From positions 1-39,162 of the forward strand of contig JAIOPV010000157.1 of assembly GCA_021413735.1 (NCBI GenBank): 39,162 nucleotides of DNA. The letters run 5' to 3'. Positions within the stretch are counted from its first letter, which is position 1. Every line of letters begins with the position of its first letter. The position numbers and the translations under genes were made by a program. This document shows, piece after piece, positions 8,148-15,855 of the stretch. Under the pieces are notes generated by a model. That model ran no database searches. It had not been told where the DNA came from and saw nothing but the letters and a program-made list of their open reading frames with translations. This stretch comes from Planctomycetota bacterium (GTDB taxonomy: Bacteria > Planctomycetota > Planctomycetia > Gemmatales > Gemmataceae).

Positions 8148-9077
8148 ATGGGCGGCACACGCTGGTCGGACGATGAATACCAGGAACGCGCAGTCAGCCG
8201 GAAGAAATCTGGCAAAGATGCGTTCGAACACGATCACGAAGTCCGGGCAGGCAAGGCACAATCGGCTGTTCACCAGAAGATGAACCCCAAGGGAGTCATC
8301 GCCCGCGAATCCCGAGACAGCGAAGCACATCCCGAAAGCCATGCCGTCGCGGTACTGTTCGACGTAACCGGGAGCATGCAGTCGGTGCCGCGAATCTTGC
8401 AGCAAAACCTGCCGAAGCTGATGAACCTGCTCATCCGCAAGGGCTACCTCGAACACCCGCAGATCATGGTCGGAGCCATCGGCGATGCGACCTGCGACAC
8501 CGCTCCACTTCAGATCGGTCAGTTCGAGTCGGGCATCGAGATCGAAGACGACCTCGGCAAGCTGTTCCTCGAAGGCGGTGGTGGCGGTCACATCACCGAG
8601 TCGTACGAGCTCGCGATGTACTTCATGGCCTGGCACACCGCGATCGACTGTTTCGAGAAGCGCGGCAAGAAGGGCTATCTGTTCGTGATCGGCGACGAAG
8701 CTCCATATCCGAATGTGAAGCGGAAGGAGATTCAAGCGGTCATCGGCGACGGCATTCAGGCCGACATCCCATTCCCGGAAGTGATCGAAAAACTTCAGCA
8801 GCGGTACGAGGTGTACTACATCATTCCGAAGATGACGAGTCACTGGGGTAACGAAGAGATTCGTAAGCGATGGGTTGATCTGCTGGGTCAGCACGTTCTC
8901 AGGCTCGAAGACCCGGCTGGCATCTGCGAACTGATCGCGTCGGTGATCGGGATCACCGAGGAGAAGGTCGATCTGGAGGAAGTTGAGTCGGACCTGGAGG
9001 AAGCGGGCACTTCGGCGACCGTGGTTCGTGCGGTGAGTGCGTCGGTGGCTCCAGTGTCGGCGGGTCGCCGGAAGTGA
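8148..9077 (+). CDS. VWA-domain protein (unusual soluble type)
   Basis: A 309-residue cytoplasmic protein with a von Willebrand factor A-like domain from about residue 65. The metal-site motif appears as LFDVTGSMQS (DxTxS instead of the usual DxSxS), followed by a glycine-rich turn (LEGGGGGHITESYELAMYF) and LFVIGDEAPYP as the later strand. The first 60 residues are highly charged and the C-terminus is acidic, then Ala/Val rich. There is no signal peptide or membrane helix. AAGGAG sits about 8 bases before the ATG. The next gene, the adenylosuccinate synthetase paralogue, is on the same strand 85 bases downstream with only a hairpin between, so they may act together. No MoxR ATPase is in the window. 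Confidence 0.75.
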   Translation: MGGTRWSDDEYQERAVSRKKSGKDAFEHDHEVRAGKAQSAVHQKMNPKGVIARESRDSEAHPESHAVAVLFDVTGSMQSVPRILQQNLPKLMNLLIRKGYLEHPQIMVGAIGDATCDTAPLQIGQFESGIEIEDDLGKLFLEGGGGGHITESYELAMYFMAWHTAIDCFEKRGKKGYLFVIGDEAPYPNVKRKEIQAVIGDGIQADIPFPEVIEKLQQRYEVYYIIPKMTSHWGNEEIRKRWVDLLGQHVLRLEDPAGICELIASVIGITEEKVDLEEVESDLEEAGTSATVVRAVSASVAPVSAGRRK

Positions 9078-9080
9078 GTC

Positions 9081-9140
9081 TCTGAGCCCGAGCGCCAAGC
9101 GAGGGGCCAAGTGTGCCCTCGCTTGGCGCTCGGGCTCAGA
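9081..9140. repeat. 25-bp perfect inverted repeat (hairpin) between VWA and adenylosuccinate synthetase-like genes
   Basis: Arms 9081-9105 and 9116-9140 are perfectly complementary over 25 bp with a 10-base loop. The arm begins TCTGAGCCCGAGCGCCAAGC. It fills almost the whole intergenic space, starting 4 bases after one stop codon and ending 14 bases before the next ribosome binding site. There is no T tract, so it is unlikely to be a simple terminator; it looks like a mobile palindrome that could also modulate transcript processing or read-through. Confidence 0.9.
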
Positions 9141-9162
9141 CAAAGTCCGTCGTGGAGATCAT

Positions 9163-10521
9163 GTGAAACGTGCCGTTATCACCGTGGGTCTTGGCTTCGG
9201 CGACGAAGGTAAAGGTGCCACGGTCGATTACCTGACCCGCGAACTCGACGCTGATCTTGTCGTGCGGTATTGCGGGGGCAGTCAGGCCGGGCACAACGTC
9301 GAACTCCCCGACGGCAAACGGCACACGTTCGCTCAGTTTGGAGCTGGCACGCTCGCCCCGAATCGACCGAAAACCTATCTCGGGCCGGCGATGGTCGTTG
9401 ACCCGCCGGCCCTGCTTCGTGAAGCCCGACATCTCACGGAACTCGGCGTCGCCGATCCGCTGCAACTCATCACGATTCACCCTCGCTGTCTTGTCACGAC
9501 TCCCTGGCTCAAGTTGCTGAACCGCGTCCGTGAACTGGCTCGCGGCGGGAGTCGCCACGGTTCCTGCGGTCAGGGAATCGGCGAAGCCCGAAGCTACTGG
9601 CTGCGACACGGTGAGGATGCCATCTTCGCGGCCGATCTGCACAGCACGAACACCCTGCGGCACAAACTCGAACTGCAACGACAGCGAATTCTGCTGGAAA
9701 TTCAGCCGCAACTCGAACTCGAAAGCAACCTAACCCCCCAACCCCCTTCCCTGGAAAGGAAGGGGGAGCAAGATTGTAACCCCTCTCCTTTTGGGGGAGG
9801 GGTTGGGGAGGGGTTGCTTTCCGCCTGGGAACTCAGCGCCGTTGACGCGGTCGAAGAACTGGCCGGTCCGGCGTGGCAAGATATCGCAACCACCGCTGAA
9901 GTGCCTGCTCATCGAATGGCGATTCTGGAAGGAGCACAGGGGGTGCTGCTCGACGAATACCGTGGCTTCCACCCGCACACGACCTGGAGCACGGTCACGC
10001 CACATCACGCCTGGGAGATGGTCGCGGAAATGGGCTCGGAAGCGGTCACGCTCCTGGGCATCACGCGAGCATTCACCACCCGCCACGGCGACGGCCCGCA
10101 TCCGACTTACTCCGCGGAACTGACCGCCAGACTCACCGATCCTGGGAATCCGTGGAACGCCTGGCAGGGCACGATGCGTTGCGGCTGGCTCGATCTCGTG
10201 ATGCTGCGGTATGCCGTGGCGGTTTCCGGGCCGTTGGATGGCCTGGTCGTGAACCATCTCGATCAGGCAGAGGGCGGCGAGTTCCAGATTTGTGAGGCCT
10301 ACCGCAACGCGAGCCTTCACGCTGCGACGGTGCCAAATCTTGCGTGGCAGTCGAGGCTGACCGAGCAAGTTCAGCGAGCCGAACCACTGCTGACGGCGAT
10401 GACACCAACGGAGATGCTGCGCGTCCTTGAGACGATTACGCCCGTGGTCGTAACGGGTTTCGGTCCGACCCACCTCAAGCGAAAATGCTCAAATTTAACC
10501 TTTCGGAAGAAGCGAAATTGA
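9163..10521 (+). CDS. Divergent adenylosuccinate synthetase (PurA) paralogue with in-frame repeat insertion
   Basis: A 452-residue member of the adenylosuccinate synthetase family, which joins IMP and aspartate using GTP. Conserved parts: GFGDEGKG (P-loop with catalytic Asp), SQAGHN (catalytic His in the AGH motif), GQGIGE in place of GRGIGP, ILEGAQG, and GITRAFTTRHGDGPHPT. The arginine-rich aspartate-binding loop (GRRRR type in PurA) is degenerate here (QGTMRCGWLD) and the C-terminal GPDR-like segment reads GFGPTHLKRK, so the acceptor or nucleotide may differ from PurA's. Residues about 189-218 are encoded by a dispersed DNA repeat and are absent from the family. The start is GTG with GGAG 5 bases upstream. 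It probably shares a transcript with the preceding VWA gene. Confidence 0.8.
   Translation: MKRAVITVGLGFGDEGKGATVDYLTRELDADLVVRYCGGSQAGHNVELPDGKRHTFAQFGAGTLAPNRPKTYLGPAMVVDPPALLREARHLTELGVADPLQLITIHPRCLVTTPWLKLLNRVRELARGGSRHGSCGQGIGEARSYWLRHGEDAIFAADLHSTNTLRHKLELQRQRILLEIQPQLELESNLTPQPPSLERKGEQDCNPSPFGGGVGEGLLSAWELSAVDAVEELAGPAWQDIATTAEVPAHRMAILEGAQGVLLDEYRGFHPHTTWSTVTPHHAWEMVAEMGSEAVTLLGITRAFTTRHGDGPHPTYSAELTARLTDPGNPWNAWQGTMRCGWLDLVMLRYAVAVSGPLDGLVVNHLDQAEGGEFQICEAYRNASLHAATVPNLAWQSRLTEQVQRAEPLLTAMTPTEMLRVLETITPVVVTGFGPTHLKRKCSNLTFRKKRN
9731..9814. repeat. C-rich/G-rich palindromic repeat inserted in the adenylosuccinate synthetase-like gene
   Basis: A C-rich to G-rich segment with two internal hairpins: CCCCCTTCC pairs with GGAAGGGGG, and CCCCTCTCC pairs imperfectly with GGGGGAGGGG. 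It is flanked by related ends (GCAACC on the left, GGTTGC on the right). It interrupts a conserved reading frame but keeps it open, adding a Pro/Gly-rich loop (PPSLERKGE, SPFGGGVGEG). From general knowledge, similar sequences are scattered between and within genes of Gemmataceae; the family assignment is from memory. Limits are approximate. Confidence 0.8.
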
Positions 10522-10653
10522 TGCTGGGATTCACTTTTCGGCCGAAGTTATGAAACAAGTCAGCAAATGAGTTGGACGAGAAGTGAGAACTAGATTAAAC
10601 TCTCGATGAACCATTCGGTTCTGATCGTTTCACCATTATCCTTTGCCTCTCCC

Positions 10654-11262
10654 ATGCGACAGATTCCGGCCGCCCTGCTGGTCTGTAGTGTCTTCGCCGT
10701 CGCGGGTTGCGGCAGCGGCCCCGATATGTCGCCCATCGCGCCACGGTCATACGATCCGGAAGCGATGGCGAAGTCGGCAATCGTCCAACTCGACAAGAAC
10801 GCGAATGGCACCATCGAGGGTGCCGAACTCGACGCTTGCCCTGGTCTGAAAGCAGCACTTCCGGCCTTCGACACGAACAAAGATAACAAACTGTCGGCTG
10901 ACGAGTTGAAGGCTCGTTTCGATGGCTACAAGGCGGTTGCGGCGGTTGGTTTCACGATTCGGGTCACCCTCGACGGAACCCCGCTGCCCGATGCGACCGT
11001 GACGCTGACACCCGAACTGTTCATGAACGGGGCCATTGTCGAAGCGACCGGTCGCACAGGTCCCGACGGATCGGTCATGAACTACACCGTCGAGAATCGC
11101 GAGTTGCCGGGGCTTCCGCCCGGCGTGTACCGCGTGTCGGTCACCAAAGACGGCGCCAACATCCCTGCAAAATACAACACGCAGACAATTCTGGGCTGCG
11201 AAGTGACCGGGTCCGGGCGTGGCGGAATCTACGCTCTCGACGTGAAAATAATCAGTAAGTGA
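10654..11262 (+). CDS. EF-hand lipoprotein with carboxypeptidase-regulatory-like domain
   Basis: A 202-residue lipoprotein. The signal [19 protein letters not shown] has lipobox AVAGC with Cys19. Two canonical 12-residue EF-hand loops follow, at 47-58 ([12 protein letters not shown]) and 73-84 ([12 protein letters not shown]), so calcium binding is likely. The C-terminal part (about 97-202) has the beta-sandwich pattern of transthyretin-like/carboxypeptidase-regulatory domains seen in many small planctomycete lipoproteins ([39 protein letters not shown]). The ATG at 10654 was chosen because it gives a standard lipoprotein signal; an in-frame ATG at 10606 would add 16 residues, and neither has a clear Shine-Dalgarno. 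A DUF1559 gene follows 43 bases downstream, a pairing common in planctomycetes. Confidence 0.8.
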   Translation: MRQIPAALLVCSVFAVAGCGSGPDMSPIAPRSYDPEAMAKSAIVQLDKNANGTIEGAELDACPGLKAALPAFDTNKDNKLSADELKARFDGYKAVAAVGFTIRVTLDGTPLPDATVTLTPELFMNGAIVEATGRTGPDGSVMNYTVENRELPGLPPGVYRVSVTKDGANIPAKYNTQTILGCEVTGSGRGGIYALDVKIISK

Positions 11263-11305
11263 AGTCACGGTTTCCCGTTCATTCTCAGGCGAAGAGGTGT
11301 TTTCA

Positions 11306-12223
11306 ATGCCGAAGTTCCCTCTCCCCGGAAAGCGTGGATTTACGTTGATCGAGTTGTTGGTTGTGATCGCCATCATTGCCATCCTCATTGGCCTGCTGCT
11401 GCCGGCGGTTCAAAAGGTCCGCGAGTCGGCTTCGCGTCTGAAGTGCAGCAACAATCTCAAGCAGATTGGCATTGCAATGCACGCCTGCCACGATGTGAAC
11501 GGGTTCTTCCCGTCCGGTGGGTGGGGTTGGAGCTGGGTTGGCGAACCGGGTCGCGGCGTTGGTGCGTCACAACCCGGTGGCTGGGTCTACAGCATTCTTC
11601 CCTACTGCGAACAGACGAATCTCGCCAATCTGGGAGCCGGCGAGACGTTCGGTTCAGCTCTGCACCAGGCCGCGCATAAACAGCGGGCGAGCACTTCCCC
11701 CGCGATCTTCGGTTGCTCCAGTCGTCGAGCCTCGACCCCGTATCCGGGAGGGACGACGTACTACAACCTGACCTCGGCCCCACCGCAAGGTTACGGTCGA
11801 ACGGACTACGCCGGTTGCGCTGGCTCGGGTGGAGACGAGGTGAGTGGCGGCCCTGCGACTCTCGCAGCGGGCGATGCGCTGGCACCGACAATTACCGATG
11901 GCATCTTCGGGGTGAAAACTCAAACACGTATTGCCGACATCACAAAGGGCACGAGCAATCAGTTGCTGGTTGGCGAAAAGTATTTGAGCCGAGACAACTA
12001 CACCACCGGTTCCGATCCAGGCGATAACGAGTGCATGTACACGGGGTTCAATAACGACGTGTACCGGAGCACAGGTCAGGTGCCGCTCATGGATCGGACA
12101 GGCCCCGCTAACACGATGGCTTTCGGAGATGGTGCGGTGCGGGTCATCAGCTACCAGGTTGATGCAACCGTGTTCAAGGAATACGGCAGAATCGCCAGCG
12201 GCGCGGTGATTACCCTCCCGTGA
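11306..12223 (+). CDS. DUF1559 prepilin-like (H-X9-DG type) protein
   Basis: A 305-residue planctomycete protein with a type IV pilin/pseudopilin N-terminus: [25 protein letters not shown], where G-F is the prepilin peptidase site and E the +5 glutamate. It continues with the family-typical [30 protein letters not shown]. The C-terminal signature normally reads H-x9-DG; here it is [19 protein letters not shown], with the leading His replaced. Role: probably an exported, membrane-anchored envelope protein; the function of this hugely expanded family is unknown. GAAGAGG lies 8 bases upstream of the ATG. It ends only 7 bases from the convergent chorismate mutase gene. Confidence 0.9.
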   Translation: MPKFPLPGKRGFTLIELLVVIAIIAILIGLLLPAVQKVRESASRLKCSNNLKQIGIAMHACHDVNGFFPSGGWGWSWVGEPGRGVGASQPGGWVYSILPYCEQTNLANLGAGETFGSALHQAAHKQRASTSPAIFGCSSRRASTPYPGGTTYYNLTSAPPQGYGRTDYAGCAGSGGDEVSGGPATLAAGDALAPTITDGIFGVKTQTRIADITKGTSNQLLVGEKYLSRDNYTTGSDPGDNECMYTGFNNDVYRSTGQVPLMDRTGPANTMAFGDGAVRVISYQVDATVFKEYGRIASGAVITLP

Positions 12224-12230
12224 CGTGAGA

Positions 12231-12800
12231 TCATCGGCGCAGTGGTTGCAGAGCAGCGCCGCGAACGGGAGCCTCGAAGTCGGCGAAGAGTTGCCTTGCC
12301 CGATCATCGAGTTGGTGTTGCCCCTCCGGACTATTGAGAATTGGACGTGCCTGGGCGAGCGCCGCGAGGAGTTCGCGGTTGAGGGCGTCGAGTTGCTTCC
12401 GCAGAGTCGGAAGGTCCGGCACGTCTGTGAACGGCGGCGACTTCTCCGCTCGCCATCGCTGGAAGTCGCTCTCCTGAATGAACTTTGCCGCTTCCATCTG
12501 AGCGACAAAGAATGAGCGTGTGACCTCGGCGTCCAAAGCGTGTGACTGGCCGCGTTCGACGACATCCTTGAGCAGAGCCTGTTCGCGTTCTGGATCGAAG
12601 ATTGGGGCTTGCGTGTTCCACTTGATGCGAGCCACCGTGTGCATCAACTCAAGCCGCTGATGCATTCGTTGCAGCAGCACGTCGATGGCCGCGTAATCGA
12701 CAGCAGGATGAGCAGCGGTTGAGGGTGCCGCGGCCCGACGATCGCAAGCCGGAGCCGTCAGTGAGAGCAAGCAGACCGCAGCCAGAAAAGCATGTCTCAC
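12231..12800 (-). CDS. Secreted chorismate mutase, AroQ-gamma class
   Basis: A 189-residue all-helical enzyme converting chorismate to prephenate. The N-terminus is an export signal (MRHAFLAAVCLLSLTAPAC), with the Cys possibly a lipidation site though the lipobox is weak. The mature part has the exported AroQ-gamma pattern: helix 1 with QRLELMHTVARIKWN (Arg and Lys active-site positions), DPEREQALLKDV, and AQMEAAKFIQESDFQRW. The C-terminal half continues as helices, as in monofunctional periplasmic chorismate mutases. The start is GTG at 12798-12800 with only a weak upstream GGGAAC. A tRNA-Leu gene and its terminator lie immediately upstream on the same strand. Why a chorismate mutase is exported is unknown in most bacteria. 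Confidence 0.85.
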   Translation of the reverse strand: MRHAFLAAVCLLSLTAPACDRRAAAPSTAAHPAVDYAAIDVLLQRMHQRLELMHTVARIKWNTQAPIFDPEREQALLKDVVERGQSHALDAEVTRSFFVAQMEAAKFIQESDFQRWRAEKSPPFTDVPDLPTLRKQLDALNRELLAALAQARPILNSPEGQHQLDDRARQLFADFEAPVRGAALQPLRR

Positions 12801-12821
12801 GTTGTTCCCGGAATGGTTGGG

Positions 12822-12862
12822 GAAAAGAACAAGGGCTTACGGGATTGCTCGCCGTAAGCCCT
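12822..12862 (-). terminator. Terminator of tRNA-Leu
   Basis: An 11-bp perfect stem (12832-12842 with 12852-12862) with a 9-base loop, followed on the minus strand by a T-rich run (TGTTCTTTTC). It lies 13 bases after the 3' end of the tRNA and about 20 bases before the chorismate mutase start, so it should insulate the two. Confidence 0.75.
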
Positions 12863-12874
12863 GTCGTTTCAAAG

Positions 12875-12957
12875 TGCCCAGGAGAGGACTTGAACCTCCA
12901 CGGGATTGCTCCCGCCAGCCCCTCAAGCTGGTGCGTCTGCCATTCCGCCACCTGGGC
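12875..12957 (-). tRNA. tRNA-Leu (anticodon GAG)
   Basis: Read on the minus strand, the sequence folds as a class II tRNA. The acceptor stem is GCCCAGG with CCTGGGC and discriminator A. The D arm contains TGGCGGAATGGCAGACGCA. The anticodon stem CCAGC/GCTGG holds loop TTGAGGG, giving anticodon GAG. A long variable arm (GGCGGGAGCAATCCCGT) and a T arm with GGTTCAAGTCC complete it. The long variable arm and A discriminator are both leucine features. CCA is not encoded. It decodes CUC/CUU. Confidence 0.95.
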
Positions 12958-13037
12958 GCACAGGGAATTATGGCGGACATCGCGAAGGATTCAAGAGGGG
13001 AAAATCATCAAGAGCCGCGATGCGGTTCGCGCCGTGG

Positions 13038-13466
13038 CTACTTCTCGATCGGGGTTTCCTGATAGTACGCTTCCAACCACTTGCCTCCTTTGCGAACCCA
13101 CACGGCAGAAGCAAAGTTCGTGGCGGGCAGTTCCTTCCCCTTGTAGGTGCCCTTCAATCCCAGGGGATAGGTCACGAGAGCCGCGTCGGGACCGAGTACC
13201 ATGATCTTCAATTTACCTGCCGCGTACTCCTTGATTTTCAGATCGGGAAGCGTCTTCAGGCTTTGCTCGCGTGTCTGGGTGCCGCCCCACGATGTGACCG
13301 ACAGATGATCCTCCGTCAGCAACACCTTGATTTTCTCAGGATCGGCGACTTTGAAAGCGTCGTTCAGGACAGTGATCGCCTTGCCAACGTCCTTTTCGGT
13401 GTCATCGGCGAATGCGGACGAACACGCGGCCGTGACGAACGCGGTGAGCAGCAATCGAGCGAGCAT
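13038..13466 (-). CDS. Secreted SnoaL/NTF2-like protein
   Basis: A 142-residue protein with a signal peptide (MLARLLLTAFVTAACSSAFA) and a mature domain of the NTF2-like/DUF4440 cone fold. AITVLNDAFKVADPEKIKVLLTEDHLSVT is the typical first helix and strand, and AALVTYPLGLKGTYKGKELP and ASAVWVRKGGKWLEAYYQETP are the late strands. Such domains bind small molecules or act as simple enzymes; here the ligand is unknown. The ATG at 13466 is supported by GGAGAA 5 bases upstream and by the signal peptide. It lies between the tRNA-Leu gene and a divergent BBP7 gene and appears monocistronic. Confidence 0.75.
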   Translation of the reverse strand: MLARLLLTAFVTAACSSAFADDTEKDVGKAITVLNDAFKVADPEKIKVLLTEDHLSVTSWGGTQTREQSLKTLPDLKIKEYAAGKLKIMVLGPDAALVTYPLGLKGTYKGKELPATNFASAVWVRKGGKWLEAYYQETPIEK

Positions 13467-13711
13467 CGGTCGGTTCTCCGAAATCGAAGGCATGATCGGC
13501 ACACCGGATGTGCCGTGGGCGCTGGTCAGTATCGCGAAGAACACGAGACGCGGGAACGAAAAACTTCGGAAACACTCACGCCGTCGGAGTCAATGCATCA
13601 TCCGCTTTGTGTCGAGGATGCCGAATAATCTGCGGGGCGGCGGGCAACTGGGGATTTGCGAACTGATTCCGCGCGAGACTACCCTGAACCGTTGCCGATC
13701 AGATTGATGAA

Positions 13712-13733
13712 CTCTCGACGTCCATGTCGAGAG
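13712..13733 (+). promoter_or_regulatory. Small hairpin in the leader of the BBP7 gene
   Basis: CTCTCGAC (13712-13719) pairs with GTCGAGAG (13726-13733) over 8 bp with a 6-base loop, ending 32 bases before the BBP7 start codon. It is a perfect palindrome in the 299-base divergent gap 13467-13765, which otherwise shows nothing I can name. It could be an operator or a leader-RNA hairpin; function is unknown. Confidence 0.35.
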
Positions 13734-13765
13734 CACTTCTCCTGGTCACCCACGGAAGGGGAACC

Positions 13766-15058
13766 ATGCGACCGAAACGCACACTACTTGCGACGCTCGG
13801 GTCATTCCTGTCCAGCGCCGGGTTGGCCTTCGCGCAGAGCGCACCAACTCCGGCCGAAGCAACACCGCCAGCCCCGATCGCCGATGTCGGCCCGGCGACA
13901 CCACTGATGGCACCCGCTGCCGCGCCCTTCACGCCGACAGTCCCCAAGCCATACTTCCCGACCGTGGACGCGTGCAAGTCGGTTCCTCGTATGTGGGGCA
14001 GCGCTGAGTACCTTCTCTGGTGGAGTAAAGACGCCCCGGTCCCGACTCCGCTCGTGACAGTCGGGCCAGTAACGCCCAACCTTGCGCCGGTTCTCGGTCA
14101 ACCCGGAACGACGGTTCTGCTTGGCGGCAACAGCATCGACTTCGGCATTCGTTCGGGTGGTCGATTCACGATCGGCGGCTGGCTCAACGACCAGCGGACG
14201 ATCGGGTTGGAAGGCAGTTATCTGTTCCTGGCGAACGACTCCGTGAGCAGAACTGTTGGGTCGTCCGGTGCTCCGGGTTCGCCGTTCCTGTCGTTGCCGT
14301 TCTTTAACGTGACGACGGGTGCCGAAAGCTCCACGCGGATTGCCTCCCCCGGTGAGTTCGCCGGAGCCGCGAAGCTGAACGTATCGAGCAACCTGCAAGG
14401 TGGTGAGTTAAACGGCGTTTACAACCTCGTCCGCAGCGAGGCCTGGACAGTCAACCTGTTGGGTGGCTTCCGCTACCTGGGACTGCGGGAAGGATTGTCG
14501 TTTGCGACGAGCAGCCCCAGCATCATCGGGCCGCCCGATGTGTTCGCGACCCTGGACCGCTTCACCACGAGCAACGATTTCTACGGCGGTCAACTCGGTG
14601 CTCGCGTCGAACGACGGTTCGGCAACTTCTTCGTGAACTCGACCGCAAAGGTCGCGCTGGGTGGCACGCATCAAACGGTGAACACGGCCGGCCAGCTTGT
14701 GTCGAATGATTTCAATGGATTTGGCACACCGCAGGTGTTCGCTGGCGGATACTTCACGCAACCGACGAACATCGGCAGGCAGTCGGACGACCGCTTCGCG
14801 GTTCTGACGGATGTGACCCTCAACATCGGGTATCAGTTGACGCGCTCGGCTCGTGTCTTCGCGGGGTACTCGTTGATTTACATCAGTGATGTGGTGCGGC
14901 CTGGCGAGCAGATCGACCGGCGAATCAACCCGACGCAGGCTCCGTCCATCGTCGGGATGCCCGTTGGGCTTGTTGGGCCGGCAGCTCCGTTGCCGCAGTT
15001 CCATCACACCGACTTCTGGGCGCAAGGCATGACCTTCGGGTTGCAACTCCGGTACTGA
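13766..15058 (+). CDS. BBP7-family outer-membrane beta-barrel protein
   Basis: A 430-residue outer-membrane protein of the planctomycete BBP7 family. The signal peptide is MRPKRTLLATLGSFLSSAGLAFAQ, followed by a Pro/Ala-rich linker to about residue 70. Then comes the family signature MWGSAEYLLWWSKDAP, and NSIDFGIRSGGRFTIGGWL with alternating beta strands (IGLEGSYLFLA, WTVNLLGGFRYLGLREGL, FYGGQLGARVERRFGNFFVNSTAKVALG, TLNIGYQLTRSARVFAGYSLIYISDVVRPG). It ends in the aromatic-terminal strand FGLQLRY typical of BAM substrates. GGAAGGGG lies just upstream of the ATG. Substrate or pore role is unknown. It ends 7 bases from the convergent VWA gene. Confidence 0.88.
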   Translation: MRPKRTLLATLGSFLSSAGLAFAQSAPTPAEATPPAPIADVGPATPLMAPAAAPFTPTVPKPYFPTVDACKSVPRMWGSAEYLLWWSKDAPVPTPLVTVGPVTPNLAPVLGQPGTTVLLGGNSIDFGIRSGGRFTIGGWLNDQRTIGLEGSYLFLANDSVSRTVGSSGAPGSPFLSLPFFNVTTGAESSTRIASPGEFAGAAKLNVSSNLQGGELNGVYNLVRSEAWTVNLLGGFRYLGLREGLSFATSSPSIIGPPDVFATLDRFTTSNDFYGGQLGARVERRFGNFFVNSTAKVALGGTHQTVNTAGQLVSNDFNGFGTPQVFAGGYFTQPTNIGRQSDDRFAVLTDVTLNIGYQLTRSARVFAGYSLIYISDVVRPGEQIDRRINPTQAPSIVGMPVGLVGPAAPLPQFHHTDFWAQGMTFGLQLRY

Positions 15059-15065
15059 GTGACCC

Positions 15066-15842
15066 CTATTTCAGTTCACGCGGAGGAGTGACGCCTTCCG
15101 CGGTGACGCGGACCACGCACACGGGAAGCGGTTTGCCATAGGCCGCGAGCGCCGACCTGAACGTAGCGACGCTCAGATCCTCGGCATCGGTGAGCAACAC
15201 GATCACATCCGGCCGCAGTGCGACAGCAGCGCGAACAGCTTCGACGTGGTTGCTTCGTCCCGTCGCTTTGAGCTTCGTCAGTCCGGTCTCCGCAGCAGCG
15301 ATATTCACGGCATTCGCAACAACGCAAATACCCGGTAACACGGCGTGGGCCGCCCCGTTGTACGCAAGCACCTGGAACCGCACTTCCGCAGACTGTCGCC
15401 GCAATGTGCTGACCAAAGCGGCACGCGCCAGAGTGAGTTTGCCGAACTCCCCCATGCTGCCCGAACAATCGAGAACGTACACGATGGTTTGCCCGGCTTT
15501 CAGCGCTCCGTGCATCGCGGGCGTCTGCGGAGCGGCTGATTTAACGGCACTCGCAGGCTTCACCGGTTGTTCGGGCGGAACGGGAACGGCTTCGCGTGGC
15601 TTGATCGCTTCCGGCGTTGGCACCGTGATCGTGATTTCTTCCGGCTGCAATCGCAGAGCGAGTTCGTCGGCTCGGGTATCGAAACCGGGCTGCGATGGTT
15701 GTCTAGAGTTTGTTTCCGTGCCCGCGTAGAACGCCACGGAAGCGACGCTTACCAACAGTAGGTGAACGACCACTGAGCCGGCGATGGCGCGACGGAACCG
15801 TGTCGGCTTTGAGCGCGGAAGTTGCCCCATGTCGGGGGGCAT
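15066..15842 (-). CDS. Membrane-anchored VWA-domain protein
   Basis: A 258-residue protein with one N-terminal membrane helix (about residues 18-38, IAGSVVVHLLLVSVASVAFYAG), a Pro-rich linker and a C-terminal VWA domain. The metal-ion site is intact: YVLDCSGSMG (DxSxS) and VIVLLTDAEDLS. VWA domains bind partner proteins through this Mg2+ site, probably in the periplasm here. The first Met at 15842, 13 bases after the selA stop, was taken as the start; Met at 15830 is an alternative and neither has a good Shine-Dalgarno. It is the last gene of the SMR-selA-vwa cluster, so translational coupling is likely. A link with selenium is not established. Confidence 0.75.
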   Translation of the reverse strand: MPPDMGQLPRSKPTRFRRAIAGSVVVHLLLVSVASVAFYAGTETNSRQPSQPGFDTRADELALRLQPEEITITVPTPEAIKPREAVPVPPEQPVKPASAVKSAAPQTPAMHGALKAGQTIVYVLDCSGSMGEFGKLTLARAALVSTLRRQSAEVRFQVLAYNGAAHAVLPGICVVANAVNIAAAETGLTKLKATGRSNHVEAVRAAVALRPDVIVLLTDAEDLSVATFRSALAAYGKPLPVCVVRVTAEGVTPPRELK

Positions 15843-15855
15843 ACCGAGGAGGATC

